Positions 1 through 11,201 of a DNA stretch of 64,000 nt are shown here, in pieces. The DNA comes from Fagopyrum homotropicum (taxonomy: Eukaryota > Streptophyta > Magnoliopsida > Caryophyllales > Polygonaceae): contig BSWB01000001.1 in the NCBI GenBank assembly GCA_033239125.1, forward strand, positions 7,514,501 to 7,578,500, read 5' to 3'. The stretch's first letter is position 1, and the number at the start of each line of letters is the position of its first letter. The position numbers were made by a program, and so were the translations under genes. The notes under the pieces are model-generated. The model was not told the DNA's origin. It made no database searches and saw only the letters and a list, made by a program, of their open reading frames with translations.

Positions 1-949
1 AGCATATGTAATATTGAGAATGAAACTATCATGCACACATTTAGAGACTGCCCTGGCATGACTCTGATTTGGGGTGAACTCTTACCTATAGAGGAGGCTG
101 GGACGTTCTTTGGGCTCACGGAAAATCAATGGTTGCATAATAATCTTTCATCGACTCGTATACACAACTTTGGGCTGAACTGGGCGACATGCTTTGCAAT
201 TACCCTCAAGTGATACTGGAAAGAACGAAATAACTACATATTTCGCGGACCCTCTGCTCACCACCGCCAACTCAGGAACATTGAATCTATCTGCAGGCTG
301 CTGCCAAGTCCCTTCTTGGTAACAACAATATTACTCCCATTGACAAGAAAACCTTATTTTGGATCTAATGGTGCAAACCATCTCTGGGCAAACTGAAACT
401 CAATATGGATGGCGCCATCTTCAGAGACCAAAACTACGGAACTGCTGGGGGCATCCTTCGTGACTCCTACGGCCAATGGATATCTGGTTTCAGCTATAAA
501 TTTCACCTATGCTCTGTACCTATGGCTGAACTATTGGGTTTACATGCTGGACTACAGATGGCTTGGAACATGGATTGTCGTAACATTGAGGTTGAAGTCG
601 ACTCTGAGCTTGTGGTGAAACTCATTGACCAGGAGATTCCTTTAATACACCCTTTATTCAGTTTGGGGAGACGTTGTCAAGGCTTACTTTATAGGGATTG
701 GTCCGTCCAACTCCGTCATGTTTGCCGGGAAGCCAACTTGTGCAGATTTTCTTGCATCCTTGGCTTCATCCCTTCCTCTCGGTTACCACTACTTTACTTC
801 CTCCTAAGGATATCTTACCATTTATTAGCAATGATGCCCGAGGCGTGGCGACCCAAAGGCTTATTACTTGTTAGCCTTTTTTCGTTAATAAAAATCGGGT
901 TATGCTGAGGCATACTCGTCTCCTTTATCAAAAAAAAAAAAAAAAAAAA
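1..949 (+). mobile_element. 3' end of a degenerate LINE (L1-like non-LTR retrotransposon)
   Basis: The window opens inside the end of a plant LINE ORF2. Bases 1-210 encode a zf-RVT-like stretch with Cys...His-x-Phe-x-x-Cys spacing and the usual following Ile-Trp. An in-frame TGA at 211-213 precedes the typical WKERN motif. An RNase H-like domain follows from about 405. A pure A run at about 930-949 looks like the retrotransposed poly(A) tail and fixes the 3' end. The 5' part lies outside the window, so no target-site duplication can be identified. This is not the LINE seen at 61-64 kb, which is represented there by its 5' half. It sits close upstream of the MDH transcription unit. Confidence 0.8.
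405..907 (+). pseudogene. LINE RNase H-like domain, frameshifted
   Basis: The first ~115 codons read as a plant LINE RNase H domain (RVT_3 type). NMDGA carries the first catalytic Asp, AELLGLHAGL the catalytic Glu, and VEVDSELVV the second Asp. After HVCREAN the frame loses the expected CADFLA motif. That motif (CADFLASLASSLPLG) is found in a different frame starting near 739, so a one-base insertion or two-base deletion broke the domain just before its last catalytic residue. The tail to the stop near 907 is out-of-frame translation. Non-functional remnant. Confidence 0.75.
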
Positions 950-2108
950 TTAAAAATATAAAATTTAAAAAGGAAAATCCGACCCTCAAGTACAATGACG
1001 GTGTCGACAGAAAGCGAAAAAGAATCTAAAAGGCGAGAGAGTCAGAGGGTAAGAGAGACAGCTGACGAACCAACAGCGGCCGATATTTCGGATTTCGGGT
1101 ATTCCCGTTTACTCTATCACTCTTGTATACTTGCTTTCATCGCCATGGCTTCTTTCTATTGAGCTGCTCCACACGAATTGTCTTGAAATGTTCTTTATTT
1201 TCGATACTCGTTACTGATGCTCCATCCTTTCTCTTTCTATGTAGAATTTTATTTTGTGCTTCAGTGAAGAATTTGTGTCTCATTTCCGTTGTTTTGGAGT
1301 TGTAATCGTTATAGATAGGTGTGCCAACTTTCTACCTAGCTTGAAACTTTGTTTGAGCTGCTTGAAGTGCGTGTTTGCTTTTATGTCCGTGCTTATCTTT
1401 CATCGAGTGGCCTTTGTTGTGACTGAGTGAATATTAAATTAGGGTTTTACAGTTCATTTGGAATTCAATGCTGTAATTTTCGATGTTGAGATCGATTTTC
1501 TTTGATTTCTTGCTATGACTATGTTTACTCTAGCGGTTTGGATTGCCAATTGCTGATATTTGGCTTGAAATTCCACTCTCGGTTTTTCCTGTTGTGGACT
1601 GTTCAAACTTTGAGTTTATGTCTTTTTTGGATAAGATGTATTGACAGAGTCTATTTCTAATGGACCTTGAAAGTGAACCCAAGTGACATAATCTGATTAT
1701 ACAATCAGCCGTAACTGTATTTGATTTGTAAGTCGAACTGTAACCAAGTGAGCTGTCTAACTGTCTAATGCTTTATGAGTTTAGATTTGTCTTGTGAAGT
1801 CCTACTCCAGTTGCTTCTGTTTCCTCTTTTTAATGTAATTTGTTGGTCGACACAGCCCTTTTTAGAGAGAATTTACACACACCATATTAGTTATAATTTA
1901 TATGGAGTATAAGTATCTTCCTTGATTTTCACTGCTTGTGGACTTGAAATTTTGGATATGTAGGCGATTGATTTGTGTATTTCAAGACATTCTCAAAAAA
2001 CTTATGTTACATCAAGAAGTTATAATTTGTCATAGGAAATGCAAAAAGAAAGAATATGATGCACATAATAAGAGCTTTGTGTTTTTCTTGCTTAATCAGG
2101 AGGTAAGA
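950..2108 (+). promoter_or_regulatory. Upstream region and probable 5' UTR intron of the MDH gene
   Basis: No protein-coding gene is supported here. The pyrimidine-rich stretch ending in AG at 2098-2099 is a strong 3' splice site just 9 bases before the MDH start codon, so the 5' UTR is probably interrupted by an intron covering much of this region. The upstream non-coding exon probably lies around 1020-1200, but I cannot place its donor with confidence. A perfect TGTCGACA palindrome lies at 1002-1009. The LINE poly(A) tail ends only ~50 bases before this palindrome, so the insertion may have landed in or beside the core promoter. Confidence 0.45.
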
Positions 2109-3353
2109 ATGGCAGCAGTACCAGCAACTACCTACTCGATCAGATCATCTCCATCTGTTGGCCCGAATGTTGGTTTGCTTAATCAGTCAAAGCATGTCGG
2201 TCTGAAATTTGCTCGCCAGAACTACCTCAGAGGCTTTAGCGGTCTCAAGGCAACTGCATCTGTGACTTTTGAGTCGGAGTCCTCCTTTTTGGGGAGAGAT
2301 GCTACTACAGCTCTAAAAAACACCTTTACTGTGATGGCTCAAAAATACAACCAGAACTCAACGTATCGCCTGAATCCCCAGGCATCAGCATCCTACAAGG
2401 TAGCTATTCTTGGTGCTGCTGGTGGGATAGGTCAACCGCTGTCTCTTCTGGTCAAGATGTCTCCCTTAGTATCAGCCTTGCATCTCTATGATATTGCAAA
2501 TGTGAAGGGAGTTGCAGCTGATCTCAGTCACTGTAACACTCCCTCCCAGGTTGTGGATTTTACTGGCACTTCTGAGCTAGCCAACTGCCTAAAAGGAGTT
2601 GACGTTGTTGTCATCCCTGCTGGTGTTCCTAGGAAGCCGGGCATGACTCGTGATGACCTATTCAACATCAATGCGGGCATTGTCAAGACTTTAATCGAGG
2701 CTGTTGCTGATAATTGCCCAGAGGCATTCATTCATATAATCAGTAATCCAGTGAACTCAACTGTTCCTATTGCAGCTGAAGTCCTCAAGCAAAAAGGCGT
2801 CTATAATCCAAAGAAGTTGTTTGGCATTACCACACTTGATGTTGTTAGGGCAAACACATTTGTTGCCCAGAAGAAGAATTTGAAGCTCATTGATGTGGAT
2901 GTGCCTGTAATTGGTGGCCATGCCGGAATTACCATTCTACCCCTCTTGTCGAAGACTAAACCGTCTGTGACATTCACTGCTGAGGAAATAGAAGAGCTAA
3001 CTGTTAGGATCCAAAATGCAGGAACAGAAGTTGTGGAGGCAAAAGCAGGAGCTGGCTCTGCTACTCTGTCTATGGCGTATGCTGCAGCCCGGTTTGTTGA
3101 GTCATCTCTTCGGGCTCTTGATGGAGATAGTGATGTCTATGAATGCTCTTTCATTGAATCTGAGTTACCTGATCTTCCATTCTTTGCTTCAAGAGTTAAG
3201 CTTGGGAAGAAAGGTGTTGAAGCTGTGATCACCTCTGACCTAGAAGGTTTGACTGAGTATGAATCAAAGGCCTTGGAAGCCCTTAAGCCGGAACTGAAGG
3301 CTAGTATTGAAAAAGGTGTGGCATTTGCAAACAAGCAAGCAGTAGCTGCATAG
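2109..3353 (+). CDS. pNAD-MDH: NAD-dependent malate dehydrogenase, chloroplastic
   Basis: 414-residue protein encoded in one uninterrupted exon. It interconverts malate and oxaloacetate with NAD(H); the plastid isoform serves redox balance in the dark and in non-green plastids. Residues 1-94 are a Ser/Thr/Arg-rich, acid-poor leader typical of a plastid transit peptide. The mature enzyme starts near [15 protein letters not shown] (96-110), whose GxxGxxG loop (102-108) binds NAD. Substrate arginines lie in RKPGMTR (175-181), NPVN is at 213-216, the catalytic Asp and substrate Arg are in LDVVRANTF (243-251), and the catalytic His is in GGHAG (His271). The reading frame stays open upstream to 1938, but that is intronic: a 3' splice site lies at 2099, and the Met at 2109 begins the conserved MAA-type leader. 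Length matches the family (about 400 aa). The gene is intact and convergent with the PPR gene. Confidence 0.95.
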   Translation: MAAVPATTYSIRSSPSVGPNVGLLNQSKHVGLKFARQNYLRGFSGLKATASVTFESESSFLGRDATTALKNTFTVMAQKYNQNSTYRLNPQASASYKVAILGAAGGIGQPLSLLVKMSPLVSALHLYDIANVKGVAADLSHCNTPSQVVDFTGTSELANCLKGVDVVVIPAGVPRKPGMTRDDLFNINAGIVKTLIEAVADNCPEAFIHIISNPVNSTVPIAAEVLKQKGVYNPKKLFGITTLDVVRANTFVAQKKNLKLIDVDVPVIGGHAGITILPLLSKTKPSVTFTAEEIEELTVRIQNAGTEVVEAKAGAGSATLSMAYAAARFVESSLRALDGDSDVYECSFIESELPDLPFFASRVKLGKKGVEAVITSDLEGLTEYESKALEALKPELKASIEKGVAFANKQAVAA

Positions 3354-4019
3354 AGTTCACTGTTGCAGACTCTTGACGTCACGCCATGCTTTGCATTTCC
3401 TATGATCAACAGTTAAAAAAATGGAGGCTACATTAACATGCCCAGATTTTGATTTCATTCATCAGAACTTGCATTTTTGTAGATTAATTAATTTGGTTGT
3501 TACATGCGAGTATCCTCTTTTCAGCCCTGTTTCGTGAAAGAATTGCAATGAATGAATCACAAAGCATATGTAAGCACAGCTTCTGTACTTTAGGTTCTTG
3601 CACACCAGTCATAATGACATAATTCCACAATCTATATAACAGGTTACCTGTTACTATCAAAAGTTTCTTCCTTGGTTCCTTGCTCCACACAAGAACATCT
3701 TAAACATTCAGGAGGTGAGAGTCTAATTGTGTAGGGGTGCAGCTCCATCACAAGACAACCTGATTTCATATGGCGTATACAGATCATTTGTGTTAGCCTT
3801 AGGTTAAAGACTTGCTGAAAACGATAGAATTAGCCCTTGATCGCGGGATCACGAGAATGGCACGATTTAGGCAACCAAGCAAGGTTAGCAACGCAAGTAT
3901 AAGAGCACCTCAGGGTTATCTTTTCCAATGATTGGCGCGCAAATGCTTTTCTGCTGAATATATGATCATTGCCCATCTTAGCCCAAGCTTCATGGTCAAA
4001 CAAAACATGCATTTACCTA
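3354..4019. other. Convergent intergenic region (MDH and PPR 3' UTRs)
   Basis: Holds the 3' ends of two genes facing each other. No coding potential, RNA gene or repeat is recognisable. About 670 bases separate the two stop codons. Confidence 0.6.
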
Positions 4020-5912
4020 CTACCAGAAGTCATTGCAGGTGCAGGATCCTTGGCGAAAATGATGAAGCCCAGTACGATCCCTAATAATCACCTTCCTGTT
4101 ATAAGTTGCCGAAAAAACTTTGGCAAAGTTGTGGCAATCCTTGCAGATCTGAAGGTTCTTTGCCACTCGAATAGTAGTGCCTGGTGGAGTTACAAGAACA
4201 GCAAATGCAATAGCCAACTTTTCACTGTGATATCTAGAGGCTAAATTTCCCTTCTTCTCTGCATCCATATTGTGCAACCCTGATGGTATATCATATAAAT
4301 AGCCAGCGATTCTTAGTTGCTGTTCAATTTCATTAAGCATTTTGTATATCTCATCCTTACGAGGATGTGATGTGTCATCGGCAACAAACTCATGTAACAC
4401 ACCTTTCAGCTCAATCGTGCTGCACCCGGGCGTGATTTGTATTTGATTGTCCTCCATGTACTTCCTCAGCTCATTCACTTTCTCCAAGTTGCCGACAGAA
4501 GAATACATGTTCAACAACAAAACGAAATCACCTGCATCTTCGGCCTTCACTTCTACTAATCGATCAATCACAACCTGGCTAAGAGAAACATTCTTATACA
4601 ATCTGCAAGCCCCTAACAGTGTCCGCCAAATCATAATGTCAGGCTTGATCTTCATTGATATAATGAGATCATAAGCCTGGTTAAGTAAGCCAGCGCGCCC
4701 TAAGAGCTCAACCATACACCCGTAATGATGAATGTTGGGTTCTATACCAAACTCTTCTTTCATTTGATCAAAGAATTGAATTCCTTCGTCAACCCACCCA
4801 GAACGGCTACAAGCTAATAGAACTGCCGTAAACGTGTGAGCATCAGGTGCAATTGGCACACTGAGCATTTCCCAAAATACTTCAATGGCACGCTGTCCAT
4901 ATCCATTGATTGCTAATCCATACATGATTGTAGACCAGGAAACAACGTTCCTGTTAGGCATCTTGTTGAAGACGTCAAATGCTTCGTCCAAACACCCACA
5001 TTTCGAATACATTGAGATGAGAGCGTTACTGATATTAGTAGCAGCTCCATATCCATGCTCATTGATAAAGCTATGAATCTTCTTCCCTGAATCAAGAGCA
5101 CTGAGATTGGCACAAGCCTGAAGTGAAAGCAAGCAAGTTACTTTATCAGGTTCACATTGGCCATCAAAACTTTGCATAGCATTAAACAAGACGAGAGCAT
5201 CCCGTGTCCGAGAATTACAAATGAAGCAAGACATTAAAACATTCCACGCCACAACATCCCGCTTGGGAATTTCATCGAACACCTTGGCAGCATCATCGCA
5301 ACTTTCACAGACAGAATACATTTCCATCAAGGCGGTCATTAAAATCCCATCAAAACAACATCCTGTCACCAAAACCCTACCATGAACCTGAATCCCCCCA
5401 ATCAACGACCGAACCTTCACGCAACACTTGGCAGAGAACAACAGAGTATCCGGGCTCGGAACAACGCCCTTTCTCTGCATTTCGGAGAACACAAAAATCC
5501 ACGGACCTGGAAACCCGCTAACAGAGAAAGATCTGATCATAAGATTATAGTGAGCCAATTTGGGTCGGCGGAACTGTAAGAAGAGCCGATGTACATACTG
5601 AATCATTCCTCGGGGGGAGAGTAATTCGGAGGCAGCGGAGAAGAAGGAGAGTGAAATGTCGTGGTGGAGGAAGAGGTTGGATCGGAGGATATGGGCATGG
5701 AGTTGGAGAAACTGGCGACGGTGGAAGCAGCATTTGATGAGGGAAAGTGAGTGTTTCAAGGCGTCGGGTGAGAGGCGGTGGGGTTTGGTTAGGATGTTGG
5801 GAGGACATGGAAGTGGCTGAACGGAGGAAGTGGAGAAGAAACGGAGAAGATAGATGAGTTCGGGCGATGTATTGGGAGTGGTGGAGGCGTAGCGGCGGCG
5901 GAGAAGGATCAT
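4020..5912 (-). CDS. DYW-type pentatricopeptide repeat protein, organelle-targeted
   Basis: Intronless 630-residue PLS-class PPR protein, as is usual for this family. Such proteins bind single organellar transcripts, and the C-terminal DYW domain performs C-to-U editing. Residues 1-40 are Arg/Ser/Thr-rich, fitting mitochondrial or plastid import. Repeats with recognisable PPR helices run from about 115 to 470, for example VVAWNVLMSCF, NISNALISMYSKCGCLDEA and VVSWSTIMYGLA. The E region contains TPGCSTIE (494-501). The DYW domain has the deaminase HSE at 562-564, the zinc-binding CKDC (590-593), and HHF-x-x-GSCTC before the final NDFW (627-630). The last three residues are DFW rather than DYW, a conservative change. 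It resembles, from memory, the product of Arabidopsis AT3G47530, which neighbours plastid MDH there as well. The target transcript cannot be read from sequence. Confidence 0.92.
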   Translation of the reverse strand: MILLRRRYASTTPNTSPELIYLLRFFSTSSVQPLPCPPNILTKPHRLSPDALKHSLSLIKCCFHRRQFLQLHAHILRSNLFLHHDISLSFFSAASELLSPRGMIQYVHRLFLQFRRPKLAHYNLMIRSFSVSGFPGPWIFVFSEMQRKGVVPSPDTLLFSAKCCVKVRSLIGGIQVHGRVLVTGCCFDGILMTALMEMYSVCESCDDAAKVFDEIPKRDVVAWNVLMSCFICNSRTRDALVLFNAMQSFDGQCEPDKVTCLLSLQACANLSALDSGKKIHSFINEHGYGAATNISNALISMYSKCGCLDEAFDVFNKMPNRNVVSWSTIMYGLAINGYGQRAIEVFWEMLSVPIAPDAHTFTAVLLACSRSGWVDEGIQFFDQMKEEFGIEPNIHHYGCMVELLGRAGLLNQAYDLIISMKIKPDIMIWRTLLGACRLYKNVSLSQVVIDRLVEVKAEDAGDFVLLLNMYSSVGNLEKVNELRKYMEDNQIQITPGCSTIELKGVLHEFVADDTSHPRKDEIYKMLNEIEQQLRIAGYLYDIPSGLHNMDAEKKGNLASRYHSEKLAIAFAVLVTPPGTTIRVAKNLQICKDCHNFAKVFSATYNRKVIIRDRTGLHHFRQGSCTCNDFW

Positions 5913-6951
5913 CGTTTCATCAGTGCGAAATCTGCAAGCGCCGAAGAGGATGCGTTTCAGGTAAAGTGTGGCGGGAGATGCCCGTGCAAGAAAATGAATT
6001 TAATAACAGTTAAAAGTAGTAAATTACACAAAATCATGTATCATTAAAAAAACTTATTTTTATGAAACCTCGTATTTGAGCAATCTCTATGTACATGTAA
6101 AGTTGGGTTTTAGAGAACTAAATGTTATCCTTCAATGTAGTCATATTTAAATATTTATTAAGTAAAATTTTATTGTAAGTTTTAAATATTATCATCTACA
6201 TAAAATAAGTAGTTTGCTTAATAAATGCTTTTATTTTTAATATTGACATATTTATTTGGTTCAATTTTATGAGAGATTAAAAGTTATAGTGATATAATAT
6301 TTATCTACATGTTAAATAAGAAATTTTCCTATCAAGAACTCTTATTTAATATTGTCATATTTATTTGTTAAAAATAAAAAGTTATTAAGAAACATAATAA
6401 AATAAAATAGTGATAAATTCTACATATAAAATAGGATTTAGAGCATTAAATGATCTAAACCATTAATATTTTTATCCAAAAAAATAATTTATAAACTTGT
6501 CCAACTCAATCCTTATCGACTTTATGGAAAATGCCGTGACTTTGTAATTTATTGTGTGTGAGTTAGGGTGAATGGTGAAATTTGTTTTTTTATGTGATAC
6601 AGGATGACACATTTGACATTCTGAATCTAGAATTAGGGATTTCACTTTTATTTTGCTTTTTATTTGAAATTATATTCATTTTAAAAGACAACTCACCTTG
6701 AAAATAGAACAAATTTTATATAATAGTAAGCTTTGAAAAAATTCAAATGTAAAATAGACAATTAGAAAACAATTTATAGATATAAAATGTAATATTATAG
6801 ATATTAGTAAGTTTGAAAATAAATAACTCAAAATAACTCATATTATAATAATTTAATAATAATAAATATAACTAATGAACTTATATTAATCACTAAATTT
6901 ACAAAATAAAAGAACATTGGATATAAAATACAATAAACTAATATTAGTAGT
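5913..6951. other. AT-rich intergenic DNA upstream of the PPR gene, probably Helitron body
   Basis: The first ~80 bases are PPR 5' leader and promoter. The rest is very AT-rich with no open frames of interest. It leads directly into a Helitron-type 3' terminus at 6952-6981, so much of it may be non-autonomous Helitron sequence. I could not place a convincing TC 5' end. Confidence 0.4.
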
Positions 6952-6981
6952 CCCGTGCGTAGCACGGGTATGATTTTCTAG
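6952..6981 (+). mobile_element. Helitron 3' terminus (hairpin plus CTAG)
   Basis: A perfect 7-bp stem hairpin, CCCGTGC-GTA-GCACGGG (6952-6968), is followed after 9 bases by CTAG (6978-6981) and then T. This matches the diagnostic Helitron 3' end: a GC-rich hairpin shortly before CTRR, inserted ahead of T. The element body must lie to the left; its 5' TC end was not identified. Confidence 0.7.
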
Positions 6982-7385
6982 TAATACGTGTTTATGTCCG
7001 GGTTAGGTTCGGACCGTAATTTATAAAATATTAAGCTCGTTTATTTGTATTCGGGTCGACCTTGGCTGCCGAGCCTGAAATGACTATCGTATTCGGACAG
7101 GCAGGCCTCCGGGTACCCGTTTCTTATTATATTTTTAATAGATGCAATATAATATTTATTAATTTTACCCCTTTTTATTATATTTTTAATAGATTCAATG
7201 TAATATTTATTAATTTTATTTTCTTTTATACGGGACAGTCTGGGCTTTTCGGTCCGATAAGACCTAGAGTGGTGCCCGGATTCAACCCGACGGTTTAGCG
7301 GGCCGGATTTTTTCATCTGTTCCCACCCGTTTTTTTCGGATGGACGGGCCAGACCGGGACTGCCGAATCTGAACAGGTCTAGTTA
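6982..7385. repeat. GC-rich 'pseudo-palindromic' repeat, possible hAT-type MITE with internal tandem duplication
   Basis: Blocks rich in CCGGGT, TCGGAC and GGCCAGACCGGG flank an AT-rich core. The core has two copies of a 51-bp unit (7124-7174 and 7175-7219, starting TTATTATATTTTTAATAG). The left edge (TAATACGTGTT) and the reverse complement of the right edge (TAGACCTGTTCAG) are loosely similar, as in the better-preserved hAT MITEs at 13.0 and 53.0 kb. I see no matching 8-bp target duplication, and the left side abuts the Helitron end. The two open frames crossing it are products of the repeat, not genes. Confidence 0.4.
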
Positions 7386-7672
7386 AGATTTTACTCACAC
7401 ATTTACCGATTCACTGTAAATCCAAACAAGCAAACTCAACCAGTTTTTCGTTGTAAGAGGTAATGTAACCCTCCAGTGAAGTGTAAGGCACAACAGTATG
7501 GAACCATAATCTGAATGTTAGTACAACACTATCAACTGCATAATTATGCAACTTATTATAAGCTCAACTACACAATAAAAATTATAGTACAACGTGACTG
7601 TTAGCGTTTGTTGTCTACAAAGGATAACTTATTCATAGTATAGAAGTAGAGCCTATGGAGTATGCATCAAAC
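7386..7672 (-). other. 3' flank of the WAK-like gene
   Basis: Presumed 3' UTR and downstream DNA of the kinase gene. Nothing else recognised. Confidence 0.4.
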
Positions 7673-10022
7673 TTATATGGTGTCATACAGTAGAGGCTGC
7701 TCATCGATGTACAGAGGACTACCAGACGGAACAAGAACCGGGCTCGACATGAACTCGACATCACTTGGCTCGGACATGACAATCTCACCAAACCCTTCAT
7801 CAATGAAATCTTCTTGAACTTGAGTAGACATTTCGGTTGGAGATTTTATGATCATCTCCAATATCATTGCGACTTCTTTCATTGTAGGCCTCATCTTTCC
7901 CTTCCAACTCAAGCAACGCTTCGCCAACTCAGCAACAGCGATCAGCTCCTCATCATTGGCCTCTGTCACTATTTTAGTGTTCAATATGTTGTACAACTGA
8001 GCATTTTCCATCAGAAACATAAACTCGGTCACCAAGTTCTTTTGTTCCATATCCTCCGCCCTATATATTGGCTTCTTGCCCGTTAAAAGCTCCAACAATA
8101 CGACACCAAAACTGTAAACGTCACTTTTCTCCGTAAATTGATAGGATTGGAAGTACTCGGGATCCAAATACCCCATTGTACCCTGGACGAGAGTCGTCAG
8201 GTGGGTCTGATCAATTGCAATGGTCTTAGAAGATCCGAAATCAGAAACTTTTGCGCGGTTTTTTTCATCCAATAGTATGTTTGTAGACTTGATATCTCTA
8301 TGATAGATAGGAACTGATGACGATGAATGTAAATAAGCAATAGCTCCAGCTGAATCTGCAGCGATCTTCAAACGGGTGGCCCAGTTAACATCAAAGTCTT
8401 CATCGGGGTCATGGATATGCTCAGAGAGTGTTCCGTTGGGTATGAACTCGTAAACGAGAAGCGGGATTTCCGTCTCTAGACAGCATCCCAACAGCTTAAC
8501 CACATGTCTGTGATTTACTTGAGATAGAATGACCACCTCGTTTATGAACTGCTCTAATTGGCTTTCATCGAGTAGTTTTGACTTCTTAATCGCAACGATT
8601 CTACCATCCGACAACATACCTTTGTAGACCGTCCCTTGACCTCCTTGTCCAAGTATCCGATTTTCATTGAAGTGATCTGTAGCTTTCTCTAACTCACCAG
8701 TAGTGAAAATCTTTGTTCTCTCCACAACACCTTCAGTAGATAACAGTTGTTGTTGCAACAACAAACCACCATTTCTCTTGAAGAATTTAGCTCTTCGCTT
8801 CATCTTCTTTCTCCTTTTCAGGATTCGATATAACCCATAGCATCCGATCACAAGAATTACTACACCAAGACCAATGCTGAGGCCTTCACAAGCAAAGTTC
8901 TATGTTAGGCACAATATAAAAAGTACTGATATCATCAAATCAATCAAAAAGATAACTTCTTTACCTAGAATCGCAGCAAGGGTGAATCGGGGTGTTGCAT
9001 CACAATAATATGAATTGCCTGGCAAAGACGGATAACAATCTCCGTGACATCCCTTGCAGCCCTCTGGAACTAAATTTCAGAAAACGAAAGTCACAGGACT
9101 TGCTTAATATGAAGGCACAAAAGAGTAAAAATAGTAGTAGAAGCACAAGTCACCTACCTTGGCAGCCATTAGAGACATAAGCATTTCCATAATAGTTTCC
9201 CTCACAGTCACATGAAACAGAATTAGTTAATGGATCATGGTCACATCTAGCGTGAGGATTATAGTCAGGCGAATGACTGCTTATCCAACGCCACAACAAT
9301 ACTACTGGGACCGCGGAAGAATCTGAAGCCGAAAGTCTTCCAACATATTGATTCACATAGTCACGGCCTATCAAAGTTGCCATCAGGCAACTTTTCATGT
9401 TCACTTGATCTAAATCTATTTGAAAAAACTGAAGAGGAGAAAACCAATCATAACTTTCTGAAGACAACGGCGTTTGGCAACACTCAACTCCATAACACTT
9501 GTTTGTGGTAACCACACTCTTGTTGTTGTTTCGACAAACAGTTCCACATCCACCTATAATTTTGCTGCTTTCATTAAACAAGACCGCGCTGCCTGCACAG
9601 CCTTCCATGATGAAGAAATTCTGGGTAATTGAAAAGTTATAGGGACTACCCCTTAAATCAATACCAGAATTTTGCGTAGCTGCCGTACACATATTCAAGG
9701 GAGGCATACGTACAATTAGTTGTCGTGTTGAATCATAGTTTGAATAAGTAGAATATACCTCCATTAGCTCAATGCCAAATTTAGACAAGAATGGTTTCGT
9801 CGTTCCATTGGCATTTGCAGGTGCCTTGCACTCGATCTCAAACCATGAGTCAAGAAAGCAATCAGTGCCTATTCCAAATGGGAAAGGGATACTCACACTT
9901 CCGCAAGTATCACTGCAACCAGGCCGGGCAACTCGTCGATTTGCCAGAATGACCTCTGCTAATGCTATCACTATCAGAATTGAACATATTAGTAGTGATA
10001 TTAATTGTGATTGTGGAATCAT
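7673..10022 (-). CDS. Wall-associated receptor kinase-like protein
   Basis: Three exons on the minus strand: 10022-9158, 9069-8965 and 8883-7673. All junctions are GT-AG and in phase (865+105+1211 nt), giving 726 residues. It is a plasma-membrane receptor Ser/Thr kinase of the WAK/WAKL class, which senses pectin fragments or cell-wall damage. A signal peptide covers about 1-27. A cysteine-rich galacturonan-binding (GUB_WAK) domain starts at PGCSDTCGSVSIPFPFGIG. The EGF-like cysteine cluster CDHDPLTNSVSCDCEGNYYG continues through exon 2. The membrane span is GLSIGLGVVILVIGCYGLY (324-342), followed by a basic stop-transfer. The kinase has GQGGQG (402-407), Lys423 in AIKK, HRD (518-520), DFG (538-540) and GTMGYLDPEY. 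It is an RD kinase with all catalytic residues present. The exon layout (extracellular, EGF, kinase) is the usual one for the family. No sign of damage. Confidence 0.9.
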
Positions 10023-10090
10023 ATTTCTTCAAGTAAAGAAGGGAATATCAAAATGTTGTGTTTGATACTTCTAACTTGTAAGCTATGGCC

Positions 10091-10099
10091 TTTTTTATA
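10091..10099 (-). promoter_or_regulatory. TATA box of the WAK-like gene
   Basis: Minus-strand TATAAAAAA lies about 70 bases before the ATG at 10022, putting transcription start near 10065. The position and the good A-run support 10022 as the true gene start. Confidence 0.55.
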
Positions 10100-11201
10100 G
10101 ATGATTTCCAAGATGTTACACTAAGCTTGACCATTTCTCACCCTCTAAGCCTACCAAGGCACAAAAATTCCACAATTCAAACATAAAATCATCATCATCA
10201 TTGTAAAATATATCGGTCAATTCAACATCATTTACTTTATAGTGTTATAACTAGGCAAGCCATGCTCTATTGCTCTTAGAGAAGACTTATTAATAATTAA
10301 ATTATTGATCTTTTCATTAGTCAACTCGAGGACAATTTCAAATTAATCTTCTATTCCATCAAAAGAAAATTTAACCCTCTCTGATATAAGTTCTGATACA
10401 AATTCTCATCTTAAACCTTTTACTTGCATATCGTTTTTAAATTGTTAATAATGAACCCTTAGATTGGGTTAGGCTGATCCTCACAAAGTCAATCATAAAT
10501 TAGGAAATTACATAAATCACCTACAAATAGGTTTTCCTATCGAATAAGAATTCTACCAATGGCATTAAAATCTTAAAGTGAATAATCTATTCCTTTTCCA
10601 GGGTGTAGTTATGGTTACGATTAAATTTTTTTAAGTTGATATCATTTTCTGTCATGCTGGGAGATCTTTTAAACCACAAAGTATAATATATATTTACAGA
10701 GTTTATAATGATTAACTGAAGGTGAGAGATGATGAAATAAATATTTGTGAAATATAAATGGCTTAAAAGTTCTTGAAAAACAAAGGAACTACAAAAGTTT
10801 TTAATGAATTCCATGTCAATCGAAGAACCTTCAAACATTGCTTTTTACTAATCTTGAATTGATTCTAATACTAAAATAGAAATATGATATTTTTGTAGCA
10901 AAAATATATAATAAATTGAAGCCTGAGAATTCATCAGTGAAACAGATGTTCAAGCTTCAACAGACATGAAGTAACAATGAAACTGCAACAAAAAGGCCGC
11001 AATACAGTCAACAAATTACCTATCGTCTAATTTGGCACACGATGGTCAAATTAGATTCCAGTTAACTATGGAGCATCAAGTTTCAACCGAAAAGCCCCTT
11101 TTCATGTTCCTCAAAAAAATGCGGAAGCACGAAACAAAGTGGGAGAGGGTGATCCCATAATTTAAACAGATTAGAAAGTGAAAAGGAGGGATAATCAAAA
11201 C
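10100..11201. other. Intergenic region, no recognised gene
   Basis: AT-rich sequence with no conserved coding frame. Includes the promoter flank of the WAK-like gene and possible downstream exons or 3' UTR of the weakly supported minus-strand gene that starts at 11309. Confidence 0.4.

Noticed and set aside
1938..2108. Upstream extension of the MDH frame (57 extra codons)
   Set aside because: It crosses a strong 3' splice site at 2098-2099 and gives residues unlike any transit peptide; the Met at 2109 starts the normal MAA-type leader.
7041..7316. Short frames on both strands with a repeated NKYYI peptide
   Set aside because: The peptide repeat reflects the 51-bp tandem DNA duplication; no gene.
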